Below, in pieces: positions 20,167-30,700 of a stretch of 64,000 nucleotides of DNA. The stretch comes from Xanthomonas campestris pv. phormiicola (GTDB taxonomy: Bacteria; Pseudomonadota; Gammaproteobacteria; Xanthomonadales; Xanthomonadaceae): NCBI GenBank assembly GCA_025666215.1, contig CP102593.1, forward strand, positions 2,555,001 through 2,619,000. Reading direction: 5' to 3'. Numbering within the stretch: the first letter of the stretch is position 1; every line of letters starts with the position of its first letter. Under the pieces are notes generated by a model. That model saw only the letters and a list, made by a program, of their open reading frames with translations. It did no database searches and was not told the DNA's origin. Position numbers and translations under genes: made by a program.

Positions 20167-23100
20167 TCAGGCCGGCTCGGCGGCGGCGTTCGGGTCCGGT
20201 TCGGCGGCGACCTGCGGCTGGGTCAGCGAAGCGGCCAATGCGATCAGCTTGGTCGGGTCCACCGGCTTGCCCAGGTGCGCGTTGAAGCCGGCCTCCAGGG
20301 CCAGCGAGCGGTCCTCGCCGCGCACATACGCGGTCAGCGCGATCGCCGGAATGCGGCTGACCGCGCCGGCGCCGCGCGCGCGCACGCTGCGGATCAGGCT
20401 GTGCCCGTCGCGGCGCGGCATGCCCACGTCGCTGACCAGCAGGTCGTAGGGGCGCTCGCGCAGCAGCGACTCGGCATCGTCGGCGGAGACCGCGGCCTCG
20501 ACCACCGCGCCGGCTTCCTGCAGGAAGCGCTGGGTCACGCCGCGCGAGTCCATGTCGTCGTCGACGACCAGCACGCGCACGCCGTTCAGGCGGACCCCGC
20601 CGCGTTGCAGCGCGGCCGCGGCGATCGCCGCGCCGTCGTTGCGCCGCGCCGGCCCCATGCCCTGCAGATCGTTGCGCGGCAGCAACAGGGTGAAGGTGGC
20701 GCCCATGCCGATGCCTTCGCTGCTGACCGACAGCTGGCCGTGGTGCATTTCGGTCAATTGCTTGGCGATCGCCAGGCCCAGGCCCAGTCCGCCGGCGCTG
20801 CGCGTGCTGCTGGCGTCGGCCTGGCGAAACCGGTCGAACACATGCGGCAGGAACAGCGGATCGATACCGACGCCGCTGTCGCTGACGCTGACGCGCAGAT
20901 GGGTGGTGCTGTTGTCGAGCGTCACCGTGATCTTGCCCGCGCTGGGGGTGAACTTGATCGCATTGCCGATCAGGTTGGTCAGCACCTGCTGCAGGCGCAC
21001 CGCGTCGCCGAGGTAGGGCAGCACGGGGGCGTCGCTGCACGGGGTCAGGGCGATGTCGATACCTTTGCTCTCGGCACCGGGCCGCGCCGCATCGATCGCC
21101 TCGCCGACCAGCGCGCACAGATCCAGTTCGCTGGCCTCCAGCCGCACCTTGCCGGACAGGATCGCGCTCATGTCCAGCAGGTCGTCGATGATCTGCGCCT
21201 GCGCATGGGCGCTGCGTTCGATCACTTCCAGGCCCCGGCTCAGGTCTTTCTCGCGTACCGCCTCGCCCTGCATCAGCCGCGACCAGCCGAGGATCGCGTT
21301 GAGCGGGGTACGCAGTTCGTGGCTCAGCGTGGCCAGGAATTCGTCCTTCATGCGGCTGGCGCGCTCGGCCTCGCCGCGCGCGCTCTGCTCGGCGGCGAGC
21401 AGCTGTTGCAGGCGCTGATCGGTTTCGCGGCGTTCGATGATGATGCCGGCCAGGTGCGAGGCCGAGCGCGCCAGGTCCTGCTCGTGCACGGTGGGGTAGT
21501 GCACGAACGGGTGGTACAGCGCGACCACGCCCAGTACCTGGCCGTCGCTGGCCAGGATCGGGGTGGAGCAGCAGGCCACGATGTCCGCTTCGGTGGCCGC
21601 GACCAGATACTCCCGCCAGTTCGGGTCCACCCGCACGTCGCTGCACAGGACTTGCCTGCGCAGGAACGCGGCGCGGCCGCAGCAACCGCTGTGCTCGCCG
21701 ATCGGCAGGCGGTGCGCCATCTTGCGGAACGCGGCGGGCATGCTCGGCGCGGCGCCTTCCAGCAGGCACTGGCGGTGTTCGTCGACCAGCATGATGGTGC
21801 AGCGCAGGCCCACATCGCTCTGCGCCTCGATGCCGCGCGCGATCGCTTCCAGCACCGCCGTCAGCGGCTTGCCGGTGGTGATCATCTCCAACGCCGCACG
21901 CTCGGCGGCGGTGGCGTTCTCGATGCGCTTGCGCTCGGCGATATCCAGCAGCGAGCCGATGAAGCCCAGGAACTGGCCCGACGAGCTGAAGCGCGGCGAG
22001 GCGGTGTCCACGCACCAACGGTACTCGCCGTCGTGGCGGCGCAGCCGGTATTCGATGGTGAAGTCGCGGCGATCGGCGGCGGCGCGGGCCAGCGTACGCC
22101 CGACCGCGGCGGCATCGTCGGGGTGGATCTTCTCCATCCAGCCCGAGCCCATCGCTTCCTGTTCGGTCTGTCCGGTGAACAGATACCACTGGCGGCTGAC
22201 GTATTCGCAATCGCCATCGGCGTTGGCCATCCAGATCAGCACCGGCGCGTTGTCGCACAGGTTGCGGAAGCGCAGTTCGCTTTCCTGCAGGCGCTGCTCG
22301 ACCACGCGGCGGTCGTGGATGTCGGTATTGGTGCCGATCCAGCGCACGATCCGGCCGTCGCCATCGCGGATCGGAAGCGCGCGGCCCAGATGCCAGCGAT
22401 AGCTGCCGTCATGGCGGCGCAGCGGGTATTCGATCTCGTACGGCTGGCCGCTGCGCACCGCAGCCGGCCAGGCCTGCATCGCCCGCGCCAGGCCGTCCTC
22501 GGTATGCACCCTGCGCCAGCTGTCGTAGCCGGATTCGCCGGCCGGCAGGCCGGTGTACTCGTACCAGCGCCGGTTGAAGTAGTCGACGTCGCCGTCGGGC
22601 GTGGCGGTGAACACGATCTGCGGCATCGCATCGGCCAACTCGCGCAGGCGCGCCTCGCTGCGCGCCAGGTCCGACTGCGCACTGGCGCGCTCCATCGATT
22701 CCCAACAGCGCGCCGCGACCAGCCGCACCAGCTCGATCTCCGCCGAGGTCCACACCCGCGGCCGCAATTGGTGCACGCCGACCACGGCCACCAGGCGGCC
22801 GGCCTTGTGCAGGGGCGCGCTCAGCAACGCGCGCATGCCCAGGCGCCGGTAGCCGGGATTGTCGAAGTGCGGCGGCGGCGAATAGGTCTGGCTGTCCTGC
22901 ACCACCCATGGCCGGTTCTCGCGCATGCATTCCAGCAGGTCGCTGCCGAAATCGCTGAAGCGCGAGCGCCCGGTCAGATGCGCGGTGCCGTCGACATAGT
23001 CGGCACGCACCTGGAAGGCGTCCTCGTCGGCATCGACGATCGCGTACGCGCAGCGGTTGGCCTGCAGATGCCGGCCGAGCAGCGCGGCCCCGGTCTCGCA

Positions 23101-24012
23101 GATGGCCTCGGCGCTGTCCAGGTTCTGCAGCGCGTCCTCGAGCATCAACAGAAAGCTGTCGTGGGCCTGCGCGCGCGCCTGCTCGGTGCGGTCGATGCCG
23201 TGCACCAGCACCCCGGTGACCTTGCCTTCGGCGTCGCGCATCGGCTGGTACACGCACTCCAGCGTGGTCTCGGAGACCGTCTCGTGCGGCGTGCGGCGCA
23301 GGTTGAAGGTCATCGACTCGCCGGTGAAGGGCAGGCCGCTGGCACGCACGTTGTCGAGCAGGCGGATGAAACCCTGCTGCTGGATCTCCGGGATCGCCTC
23401 GGCCAGCGATTTGCCGACGACCTCGCGCGGCCCGACCAACTGCTGGTAGCGCCGATTGACGTTTTCGACCACATAGTCCGGGCCGCGCAGGATCGCCAGC
23501 GCCGCCGGCGATTGCTCGAACGCGTCGGCCATCTGCGTGCGCTGCGCGTCCAGCGCCTTCAGCAACGCATCGCGCTCGCGTTCCAGCTTGATCTGCGCCG
23601 TGTCCTCGGTGCATACGCACAGCACGCCGCCGATGCCGCCGTGGTCGTCGAACAGGGGGCTGTAGGAAAAGGTGAAATACACCTCTTCGCTGTAGCCGTT
23701 GCGCAGCATCACGAAGGGCACGTGCTCGTTCCAGGTCGACTCGCCGGTCGCCATCACCTGTTCGGCCTGCGCGGAAACCGCCGGCCACACGTCGGGCCAC
23801 ACCTCGGCTGCCGCGCGCCCGAAGGCGAAGGGGTGGCGCATCCCCAGGATCGGGATGTAGGCGTCGTTGTAAAGATTGATCATCCGCGCGCCCCAGCGGA
23901 TCGCCATGGGAAAGCGCGAACTCAGGCAGATCGACAGTGCCGAACGCAGACTCTGCGGCCATGCCTGGAGCGGGCCCAGTTCGTGGCCGGACCAGTCGAT
24001 GGCGCGCAGCAA
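20167..24012 (-). CDS. Multi-PAS/GAF hybrid histidine kinase with C-terminal receiver
   Basis: A large cytosolic sensor kinase of at least 1,281 residues with no TM segments. In order it has an N-terminal PAS-like module (NLYNDAYIPILGMRHPF), PAS about 150-260, GAF about 285-440, two PAS/PAC modules about 455-700 (YFNRRWYEYTGLPAGESG; SRQWYLFTGQTEQEAMGSG), GAF about 720-880, HisKA with SHELRTPLNAILGW (His near 898), HATPase (NAIKFTPSAG, GGLGLGLAIAKQL), and a receiver from about 1145 with Asp in VSDVGMPRRDGH and Lys in GKPVDP. Signal unknown. The only usable start is TTG at 24012, yet family-like residues LPANSVAGA lie in frame upstream without an ATG. A single-domain receiver is encoded upstream in the same orientation. 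Confidence 0.88.
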   Translation of the reverse strand: MLRAIDWSGHELGPLQAWPQSLRSALSICLSSRFPMAIRWGARMINLYNDAYIPILGMRHPFAFGRAAAEVWPDVWPAVSAQAEQVMATGESTWNEHVPFVMLRNGYSEEVYFTFSYSPLFDDHGGIGGVLCVCTEDTAQIKLERERDALLKALDAQRTQMADAFEQSPAALAILRGPDYVVENVNRRYQQLVGPREVVGKSLAEAIPEIQQQGFIRLLDNVRASGLPFTGESMTFNLRRTPHETVSETTLECVYQPMRDAEGKVTGVLVHGIDRTEQARAQAHDSFLLMLEDALQNLDSAEAICETGAALLGRHLQANRCAYAIVDADEDAFQVRADYVDGTAHLTGRSRFSDFGSDLLECMRENRPWVVQDSQTYSPPPHFDNPGYRRLGMRALLSAPLHKAGRLVAVVGVHQLRPRVWTSAEIELVRLVAARCWESMERASAQSDLARSEARLRELADAMPQIVFTATPDGDVDYFNRRWYEYTGLPAGESGYDSWRRVHTEDGLARAMQAWPAAVRSGQPYEIEYPLRRHDGSYRWHLGRALPIRDGDGRIVRWIGTNTDIHDRRVVEQRLQESELRFRNLCDNAPVLIWMANADGDCEYVSRQWYLFTGQTEQEAMGSGWMEKIHPDDAAAVGRTLARAAADRRDFTIEYRLRRHDGEYRWCVDTASPRFSSSGQFLGFIGSLLDIAERKRIENATAAERAALEMITTGKPLTAVLEAIARGIEAQSDVGLRCTIMLVDEHRQCLLEGAAPSMPAAFRKMAHRLPIGEHSGCCGRAAFLRRQVLCSDVRVDPNWREYLVAATEADIVACCSTPILASDGQVLGVVALYHPFVHYPTVHEQDLARSASHLAGIIIERRETDQRLQQLLAAEQSARGEAERASRMKDEFLATLSHELRTPLNAILGWSRLMQGEAVREKDLSRGLEVIERSAHAQAQIIDDLLDMSAILSGKVRLEASELDLCALVGEAIDAARPGAESKGIDIALTPCSDAPVLPYLGDAVRLQQVLTNLIGNAIKFTPSAGKITVTLDNSTTHLRVSVSDSGVGIDPLFLPHVFDRFRQADASSTRSAGGLGLGLAIAKQLTEMHHGQLSVSSEGIGMGATFTLLLPRNDLQGMGPARRNDGAAIAAAALQRGGVRLNGVRVLVVDDDMDSRGVTQRFLQEAGAVVEAAVSADDAESLLRERPYDLLVSDVGMPRRDGHSLIRSVRARGAGAVSRIPAIALTAYVRGEDRSLALEAGFNAHLGKPVDPTKLIALAASLTQPQVAAEPDPNAAAEPA

Positions 24013-24127
24013 CGCTCCCGCGACGCTGTTGGCAGGCAGCCAGACAGGAGGGGGTTTGCGGTCATGAGCGTTGATGGCGATGTCCCTCGAATCGATCCCT
24101 GCACGGCAGGCTCCCGATCGGGGATTG

Positions 24128-24508
24128 TCAAGGTCGAGCGGTCATTTTCGCGTGAGCATCGCCCAGCGCCTTGATCAGCTGTTCCGACAGGTAGGGCTTG
24201 GTCAGCACCACGCCGGCAGCGAAGCCGGGCGGGAGCGATTCGGCGGCCACGCCGGTGGCCAGTACATACGGGATCGCATGCTCGGTCAGCATCCGCGCGA
24301 CCGCTTCGCTGGTCTCGCCGGCGGCCAGACGGAAATCGAGCACCGCCCGATCCGGCCGCTCCTGCTCGATCAGCGCCAGCGCCTGCCGCACCGACTCGGC
24401 AGGGCCGATCACCGCGGCGCCGGCTTGGGCAAGCTGCAGCTCCAGCAGCGTGGCGTTCATTTCGTCGTTCTCGACCACCAGGATACGCAGGCCCCGCAAT
24501 GCCGACAT
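24128..24508 (-). CDS. Single-domain response regulator
   Basis: A 126-residue stand-alone receiver domain: LRILVVENDEMNA (acidic pocket), phospho-acceptor Asp58 in RAVLDFRLAAGE, Thr85 in YVLATGVAAE and Lys104 in VLTKPY. There is no output domain, so it should act as a phosphate shuttle or sink. Its stop lies 115 bases upstream of the TTG start of the large hybrid kinase, which suggests one operon and a phosphotransfer partnership. The closest class is the CheY-like receivers often paired with HWE/HisKA hybrid kinases. Confidence 0.88.
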   Translation of the reverse strand: MSALRGLRILVVENDEMNATLLELQLAQAGAAVIGPAESVRQALALIEQERPDRAVLDFRLAAGETSEAVARMLTEHAIPYVLATGVAAESLPPGFAAGVVLTKPYLSEQLIKALGDAHAKMTARP

Positions 24509-24642
24509 CGCTTGCTCGTTAAGGTTTGGGAACGGAAATTATAGCGGCAGCCACGATGGCCCCGGTTGGATCGGGATCCCAACGAAGATGAAGGGTTTAC
24601 CCCTGTCGCACTCCGTTGCGGTCGGCTATACTTCGCGGCCGC

Positions 24643-24729
24643 GCCGAAGTGGCGGAATCGGTAGACGCAGCGGACTCAAAATCCGCCGCCCTTAAAAGCG
24701 TGTGGGTTCGAGTCCCACCTTCGGCACCA
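24643..24729 (+). tRNA. tRNA-Leu (anticodon CAA)
   Basis: An 87-nt class II tRNA. The acceptor stem GCCGAAG pairs with CTTCGGC; the D-arm has GCGGAATCGGTAGACGC; the anticodon stem GCGGA/TCCGC encloses CTCAAAA, giving anticodon CAA for UUG. A variable arm (GCCGCCCTTAAAAGCGT region) and T-arm GTGGGTTCGAGTCCCAC follow, and CCA is encoded. A TATACT -10-like hexamer is 10 bases upstream at 24627-24632. Confidence 0.97.
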
Positions 24730-24735
24730 GGACCT

Positions 24736-24764
24736 ACGGCAGCTTCGGCTGCCGTTTGTTTTTT
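24736..24764 (+). terminator. Intrinsic terminator of tRNA-Leu
   Basis: A perfect 8-bp stem ACGGCAGC/GCTGCCGT with a TTCG tetraloop, followed by TTGTTTTTT. It lies 6 bases after the tRNA CCA end. Confidence 0.92.
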
Positions 24765-25191
24765 GCGCGAGTGGTCGTGGGTGCTCTGCACAGACCTGCG
24801 CTTGCGCCCCTGGCACTGGCCACGACGACCGCATCGACACGACAGCTTCTGGAAGGATTGGTGCCGGTCGTCTGCGCTTGGGGAGGCGAGCAGGGCATCC
24901 GTCCGCTCTCACCGAGGCCGGGTTGCCCGCAGTGCCTCGGCCCACGGCGCCGCGTACGCGAACGCTCGCGGGACGCCGATACGCCGTTCGCGTGACACAT
25001 CTACTTGGCGCGCGATGTGCGATGCGGTACTCCGCTGCCGGACCGGCTGTCTGGTCATGCGCGCCGGTATTGCCTGGCTGCTGGCGATCGAAGGGAAGGG
25101 CTGCGATGCGATGGACGCATGCGCTCGGCGCTTGCGCCAGCCGATCGTCGAATCGCACGCTCCGCGGCGTTGAAAAAACTTCAAAAAACGC
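24765..25191. other. Stretch without a recognisable gene between tRNA genes
   Basis: About 430 bases with several overlapping ORFs on both strands but none with a ribosome-binding site, a recognisable domain or consistent codon use. No repeat or mobile-element end is evident. Confidence 0.6.
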
Positions 25192-25220
25192 TTGCGCACG
25201 CAGCACGCCATCGCTAATAT
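25192..25220 (+). promoter_or_regulatory. Promoter of the first tRNA-Ala/Glu unit
   Basis: TTGCGC at 25192-25197 and TAATAT at 25215-25220 are separated by 17 bases. The -10 box ends 21 bases before the tRNA-Ala gene. The downstream sequence TTCCGCT is shared with the second copy's promoter. Confidence 0.75.
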
Positions 25221-25241
25221 TCCGCTCCTCGCAGCACACGT

Positions 25242-25317
<76 letters not shown>

Positions 25318-25366
25318 ACTTTTCCGGGCACTAGGCCTGTCCGCAAAAGCGTTATCGTTTATCAGC

Positions 25367-25442
25367 GTCCCCATCGTCTAGAGGCCTAGGACATCACCCT
25401 TTCACGGTGGCGACCGGGGTTCGAATCCCCGTGGGGACGCCA
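25367..25442 (+). tRNA. tRNA-Glu (anticodon TTC), copy 1
   Basis: A 76-nt gene with acceptor GTCCCCA/TGGGGAC, D-arm CGTCTAGAGGCCTAGGACA, anticodon stem TCACC/GGTGG around CTTTCAC (TTC), T-arm CGGGGTTCGAATCCCCG and encoded CCA. It follows tRNA-Ala after 49 bases and is probably co-transcribed. Confidence 0.98.
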
Positions 25443-25463
25443 TTTTTATTCGCAAGCAATCTG

Positions 25464-25489
25464 AAGTCCGGCGCTGCCGGACTTTTTTT
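25464..25489 (+). terminator. Intrinsic terminator after the first tRNA-Ala/Glu unit
   Basis: AAGTCCGG, loop CGCTG, CCGGACTT, then a run of T residues to 25489. It separates the two tandem tRNA units transcriptionally. Confidence 0.92.
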
Positions 25490-25498
25490 GTCCGGGAT

Positions 25499-25527
25499 TT
25501 GTACATTCCACAGGAATCGGGTAAGAT
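25499..25527 (+). promoter_or_regulatory. Promoter of the second tRNA-Ala/Glu unit
   Basis: TTGTAC at 25499-25504 and TAAGAT at 25522-25527 with a 17-base spacer, followed by TTCCGCT as in the first unit. The distance from the -10 box to the tRNA is the same 21 bases. Confidence 0.75.
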
Positions 25528-25548
25528 TCCGCTTCTGCCAGTACACGT

Positions 25549-25624
<76 letters not shown>

Positions 25625-25673
25625 ACTTTTTCGGACACCAGGCCTGTCCGCAAAAGCGACATCGTCAATCAGC

Positions 25674-25749
25674 GTCCCCATCGTCTAGAGGCCTAGGACA
25701 TCACCCTTTCACGGTGGCGACCGGGGTTCGAATCCCCGTGGGGACGCCA
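25674..25749 (+). tRNA. tRNA-Glu (anticodon TTC), copy 2
   Basis: Same 76-nt sequence as copy 1 with encoded CCA; also offset by 307 bases, so the pair moved as a unit. Confidence 0.98.
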
Positions 25750-25764
25750 TCTATAAGTAAGAAG

Positions 25765-25791
25765 ACACCCGGCACTGCCGGGTGTTTTTTT
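25765..25791 (+). terminator. Intrinsic terminator after the second tRNA-Ala/Glu unit
   Basis: ACACCCGG, loop CACTG, CCGGGTGT and a T-run to 25791. It also separates the tRNA block from the convergent hydrolase gene. Confidence 0.92.
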
Positions 25792-25857
25792 GTCTGCGTC
25801 CTGCGTATCGCCGGCAGGCGAGCGTTGTCGGCGGCGTTGTCGCGCGCCACTGCGGGT

Positions 25858-27738
25858 TCACTGCAGCAGCTTGCGGATCTCCAGGATGGCTTGCGGGGTT
25901 TCCTGCACGCTGTGTCCGGACGTGATCACGGTCTCCGACGCCGCACCGTCCAGGTGCGCGCTCCAGTACGGCACGAAGCCGTCGTCGGATTGCGCCAGCG
26001 GCACGCGCGGATCGCGGCGGGCGATGATCGAGTGATAGCGCACCTTCGGCGAGATCTGCAGCTCCGCCGCAGCCTGCACGAAGTCGTCGTGGTCGTTGAG
26101 GTTGTCCATGCTGGTCGGCAGCTTGCCGACTACGCCGGTGCTGGTGATGTCCTTGAACTGGTCGAGAACACGCGCGGGCAGGCCGATCAGGCGTCCCACC
26201 AGGCTGCCTAGCATGCCGGTCGCATGCGGGGTCCCGCGGTGCGGCGAGGCCAGGAAGATCGCCTCGGAGACTTCCGGCATCGGCTCGAAATGCAGCATCG
26301 GCGACAGCTTGCCTTGCAGCGTCTGCAATGCCTGCGCGGAGAGCGTGCTGTTGCCGAACAGGCGTTGCCAGAGCCGGTCGCCGTCGCTGGAGGACACCAT
26401 CAACCGCGCCAGCACGCCGCCCATGCTGTGCCCGACCAGCACCATGTCGTGCGCCGAGGCGCTGCGCCGTTGCGGATCGAAATGGTCCAGCGCCTGCTCC
26501 AGGCCTTTGCGGATCTCCATCCGGTTGTAGGCGATCGGCAGGTTGGTCGGGTAGTAGACCAACCAGATCTGATAGCGGGCGCGCAGGTGTTCGTCGCCCA
26601 GCAGTTCGTTGGCTAGGTTCACCCAGGCTTCGGGACTGCTGGCCAGACCGTGCAGCAGCACCAGCACCCGGCGGTTGGGATCGTAGGGCTGGGTCAGGAA
26701 GATGTGCGGCCGGTCGATGCCATGGGCCATGCCGAACAGCGTGCGCAGCGATTGCTCGGCGAAACCCGAACGCGCCATCCACACCCCATAGCCGGCGCTG
26801 AAGTTGCCGGCCAGCGGCACTTCGTAGCCGCCCAGCATGGCACGGGCGCTCAGGTACGGATCGTAGGCTTCCACCCGCACCGCGCGGCTGGCCAGCATCT
26901 CGGCCAGCGTATCGCCATCGAAACGCAGCAGCACGGTCAGGCTCGGGGTCGGCATCGCGCTGTAGGCCGGGCTCGTCTCGTCCGACTCGCTCGCCTCGTT
27001 CCGCAGCGACGTCGCGTTCGGCAGCACGGCGACCATCTCCGAGCCGAACCCGTCGCGCCGATAGACGCTGCGCAGCCCGGTGAAGCGCAGGCCGCTGGCC
27101 GGCAGCATCGTGTCCGGCATCGGCATGTCCTGCAATGCGCCCAACCGGCTCACGTCCAGCACGATCCTCCAGCCGGGCAGGGCCGACAGTTCGGCCGCGC
27201 TGTCGGCCTGCTGGTCCTGCTGCTGGAAGCGCAGGAACAATGCCGATACCGCCTGTTGCACCGCATAGTTGTAGTAGTCGCGCACCTGGGTCTGGCGGTC
27301 CTCGAAGGTGCGCTCGCTGGGCGCGCGATCGCTGAAGAACAGGTAGGCATAGGCATAACGCGCGGTCTCCAGCCAGGCGCTCAGCGCCGCGTCGCTGCGC
27401 GGCTGGCGCTTGGCCAACTGCAGCGAGGCCTGCAGCCACAGCTCGGCGACGGTGGCCAGCTTGCGCTCCTGGACCACACCGTCGTTATGGAGCAACTGCT
27501 CGGCGCATTGCCGGGTCCGGGTGCTGCATGCGCTTTCGCTCAGGCCGATCACCGCGAGCGTCTCGATCGCCGGGGTGCTGAGGTGGCCGCTGCTGAGCGG
27601 ATCGCCGCGCTTGGCCTGGATGTACTCGGCCGCGCTGACCGGTTTCAGCGTGACCATGGCGCAGCCGCTGGCGCCCAACGCCAGGCACAGCAAGACGAGC
27701 ATGCGCCAGGCCAGGCGCTGGCTGCGCCGGCCGCTCAC
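25858..27738 (-). CDS. Lipoprotein alpha/beta hydrolase (lipase/esterase-like)
   Basis: A 626-residue envelope-anchored hydrolase. The N-terminus RRSQRLAWR plus LVLLCLALGASGC is a lipoprotein signal with the lipid-accepting Cys. The N-terminal 340 residues have no recognised domain. The C-terminal half is an alpha/beta hydrolase: VLVLLHGLASSPEAW (oxyanion region), GHSMGGVLARLMV (nucleophile Ser), FLASPHRGTPHA, and a late His in TSGHSVQE. The start is GTG at 27738, which overlaps the RND pump stop (GTGA) and supplies a charged n-region; an ATG at 27702 is possible but leaves a weak signal. It is the last gene of the efflux operon, and membrane-lipid or signal-ester hydrolysis is only a guess. 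Confidence 0.8.
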   Translation of the reverse strand: MSGRRSQRLAWRMLVLLCLALGASGCAMVTLKPVSAAEYIQAKRGDPLSSGHLSTPAIETLAVIGLSESACSTRTRQCAEQLLHNDGVVQERKLATVAELWLQASLQLAKRQPRSDAALSAWLETARYAYAYLFFSDRAPSERTFEDRQTQVRDYYNYAVQQAVSALFLRFQQQDQQADSAAELSALPGWRIVLDVSRLGALQDMPMPDTMLPASGLRFTGLRSVYRRDGFGSEMVAVLPNATSLRNEASESDETSPAYSAMPTPSLTVLLRFDGDTLAEMLASRAVRVEAYDPYLSARAMLGGYEVPLAGNFSAGYGVWMARSGFAEQSLRTLFGMAHGIDRPHIFLTQPYDPNRRVLVLLHGLASSPEAWVNLANELLGDEHLRARYQIWLVYYPTNLPIAYNRMEIRKGLEQALDHFDPQRRSASAHDMVLVGHSMGGVLARLMVSSSDGDRLWQRLFGNSTLSAQALQTLQGKLSPMLHFEPMPEVSEAIFLASPHRGTPHATGMLGSLVGRLIGLPARVLDQFKDITSTGVVGKLPTSMDNLNDHDDFVQAAAELQISPKVRYHSIIARRDPRVPLAQSDDGFVPYWSAHLDGAASETVITSGHSVQETPQAILEIRKLLQ

Positions 27739-30700
27739 GCCGTGGCCGTCTGCATCGCGCTGCGGCCGTTGCGCAGCGAGAACAGCAGGTCGTACAGCAC
27801 CGGAATCACGCCCAGCGTGACCAGCGTGCCCAGCGCCAGGCCGCCGATCATGGTGATCGCCATGCCCGTCCACAACGGCCCGGCGAACAGCATCAGCGGG
27901 ACCAGGCCGACGATGCAGGTCAGCTTGGTCATCACGATCGGGCGCAGGCGCTTGACCGCCGCGGCGACCACCGCCTCGTGCCGGCCAAGGCCGTCGGCCA
28001 GTTCGGCATCGATGCGCTCCAGCAGCAGCACCGCGTTGTTGACGATGATGCCGGCCAGCGCGAGCAGGCCGAAGGTGGCCATGAAGCCGAACGGATAGCC
28101 GGTGACCAGCAGCGCCAGGGCCGCGCCGATCAGCACGAACGGAATGCTGGCGACGACGATGAACAGCTTGCGGAACGAGTTGAATTGCCAGATGAACAGC
28201 AACAGGATCGCGCCCAGCGCATGTGGCATGTATTGCAGCAGCGCCTGGTTGGCCTCGGCGGAATCCTCCAGTTCGCCGCCCATCTCGATGCGGTAGCCGG
28301 GCGGCAGGCGCAACGCGGCGACCTTGTCGGCCAGGGCGGCGACGACTTCGTCGGTGGTCATGCCCGGATTGTGCCCGGTCACGGTGATGGCGCGGCTCAG
28401 GTTGCGGCGCTGGATCGAGGACGGCTCGGAGGACAGGGTGATGGCGGCGATCGCCGACAGCGGCACGGGCGCGCCGCCTGCCTGCGGATAGAGCAGGGTC
28501 GTGCCCAGATTGGCGGCGCGGACGCGCTCCTCGTCGGCGCCGCGCAGCACGATGGGCACGTTGACGCTGTCGTCGCGGATCACCGAGGCATCGATGCCGC
28601 TGTAGCGCAGTTGCAGCGCCTGGGCGATGTCCTCGCTGTTGAGTCCGGCAGCGCGCGCCTTGGCCTGGTCGACCCGTACCTCGTAGCGGGGGATGCGGAT
28701 CTCCCAGTCGTCGCTGACGTCCACGGTGCCGGGCAATTGCCGCAGCGCCTGGGCGATGCCGGCGGCGATGCGGCGCAACTGCGCTTCGTCCGGGCCGACC
28801 ACCCGGTAGATCGCCACGCCGGATTCGGTCGACCCCAGCGAGAAACGCTTCGGCTCCGCGCGAACGGCCGGATAGCTTTGGCGGATGTGCTGGCGAACGC
28901 GGGCGATGACAGCGTCGATATCGGTCCCTTGACGAACGCCGACAGTGAAGTAGGCGATGTTGGCAGCCGCCTGTGGCGGATTCAAGCCCAGCACGATCCG
29001 TGGCCCGCCGTCGGCCACGTAGCCGATGCTGTCCACGATCTCGGGATTGCGTTTGCGATCGGCGAGCCAGGCGCTGATCGATTGCACGGTGCGCAGGGTT
29101 TCGCGCGAGTCGCTGCCCGGCTGCAGGGTCACCGGCATCTGGAACTGCAGCCGATCGGATTTGGGCAGAAAGGTATAGGGCAGCGAGCCGAGGATGGTGG
29201 CCGCCGCCGCCAGCAACAGCAGCATGCCACCGAGGAACAGCGCCTTGTGCTTGAGCAACTGCTCGATGATGCGCCGGTAGCCACGGTACAACCTGGAATC
29301 GTAGTGGTCGGCGCCATGTTCGCCTTGCCCGGCGCCGTGCGCGCGCGCGAAGTACACGCACAGCAGCGGAGTCACGGTGATGCTGAGCAGCCAAGAGCCG
29401 AGCAGGGTCACCGCCAGCACGATCGCCAGCGAGCGCATGAACTCGTTGGTGCTGGTATGGCCGAAGAAGAACGGCGAGAACGCGAGCACGATGACCAGCG
29501 AGGAGGTCAGCAGCGGCAGCGCGAGGGTCCGCCCGGCGGCTTCGCAGGCCTGGCGGCGTTCCTCGCCGGAGGCCAGGCGGCGTTCGATGTCCTCGGCGAT
29601 GACGATGCCGTTGTCCACCAGCAAGCCCAGCGCGAGGATGATCGCGGCGATGGAGACGGTCTGCAGCTCCACGTCCAGCGCACGCATCACGATCAACGTG
29701 CCGAGGATGGTCAGCGGCACGATCGCGCCGACGATCAGGCCGGTGCGCCAGCCGAGGAACAGCATCACCACCGCCATCACGATGAGCACGGTCTCGCCCA
29801 TGACGTGGTGCATCTTGCCCATCTCGCGCTCGACCACGTCGGCCTGGAAGGTGACCACGTGCTGGGAAAAGCCCACCGGCAGCATCCGCGCGGTCTCGCC
29901 GAGCTTCTGCCGCAGGGCCTGGCCGACTTGCGCGATGTTGTAGCCGGGCGCCATCGACACCGCCACCACCACCGCCGGTTGGCCTTGGTAGATGGCGGCG
30001 CTCTCCGGCGGATCGGCCGGCATCAGCGCGATGCGCGCCAGCTGCGACAGCGGGATCTGGCGCGTGCCATCGGCGCCGGAAACGGAGATCAGGGTGTTGC
30101 CCAATTCGCCCAGCGTGCGGATTTCGCCGGAGGTGGTGACGGTCATCGCCAGGCCGGAGGCGGCGATCTGGCCGCCGGCAGCGACCATGTTCTGCGTGCG
30201 CAGCTGTTGCGCCACCGCGCCGGGGGTCAGGCCGGCCTCGCCCAGCCGGGTGCGGTCGAAGGCGACGTAGATGCGGTCCTCGCGCAGCCCGTGGAAGCTG
30301 ACGCGCTCCACGCCTGGCACGGTATACAGCAGTTCGCGCATCTGCCGCAGCGGCGCGCGCATCTCGGTGGTGCTGAAGCCGGGCGCGGTCACCGCGATGG
30401 AGGCGATCGCGACGCGGCCGAAGTCGTCGTCGACGAACGGTCCCTGCGTCCCCGGCGGCAGTTCCGCGCCGGCCTCTGCGGCCTTGTTGCGCACGCGCTG
30501 CCACAGCGTCGGCAGATCGGCGACGTTGTCGTAGGCGGTCAGCTGCACGATCACGCTGCCCGGGCGCACGCTGGTGACGATCTTCTTGAGGCCGGTGATC
30601 TCGCGCAGGTGTTCTTCCAGCGGCCGCGCGATCATGTTCTCCATGCGCTCGGTGGACATGCCCGGGAACGCGGCTTCCACCACCGCGTCGCGTACGCTGA

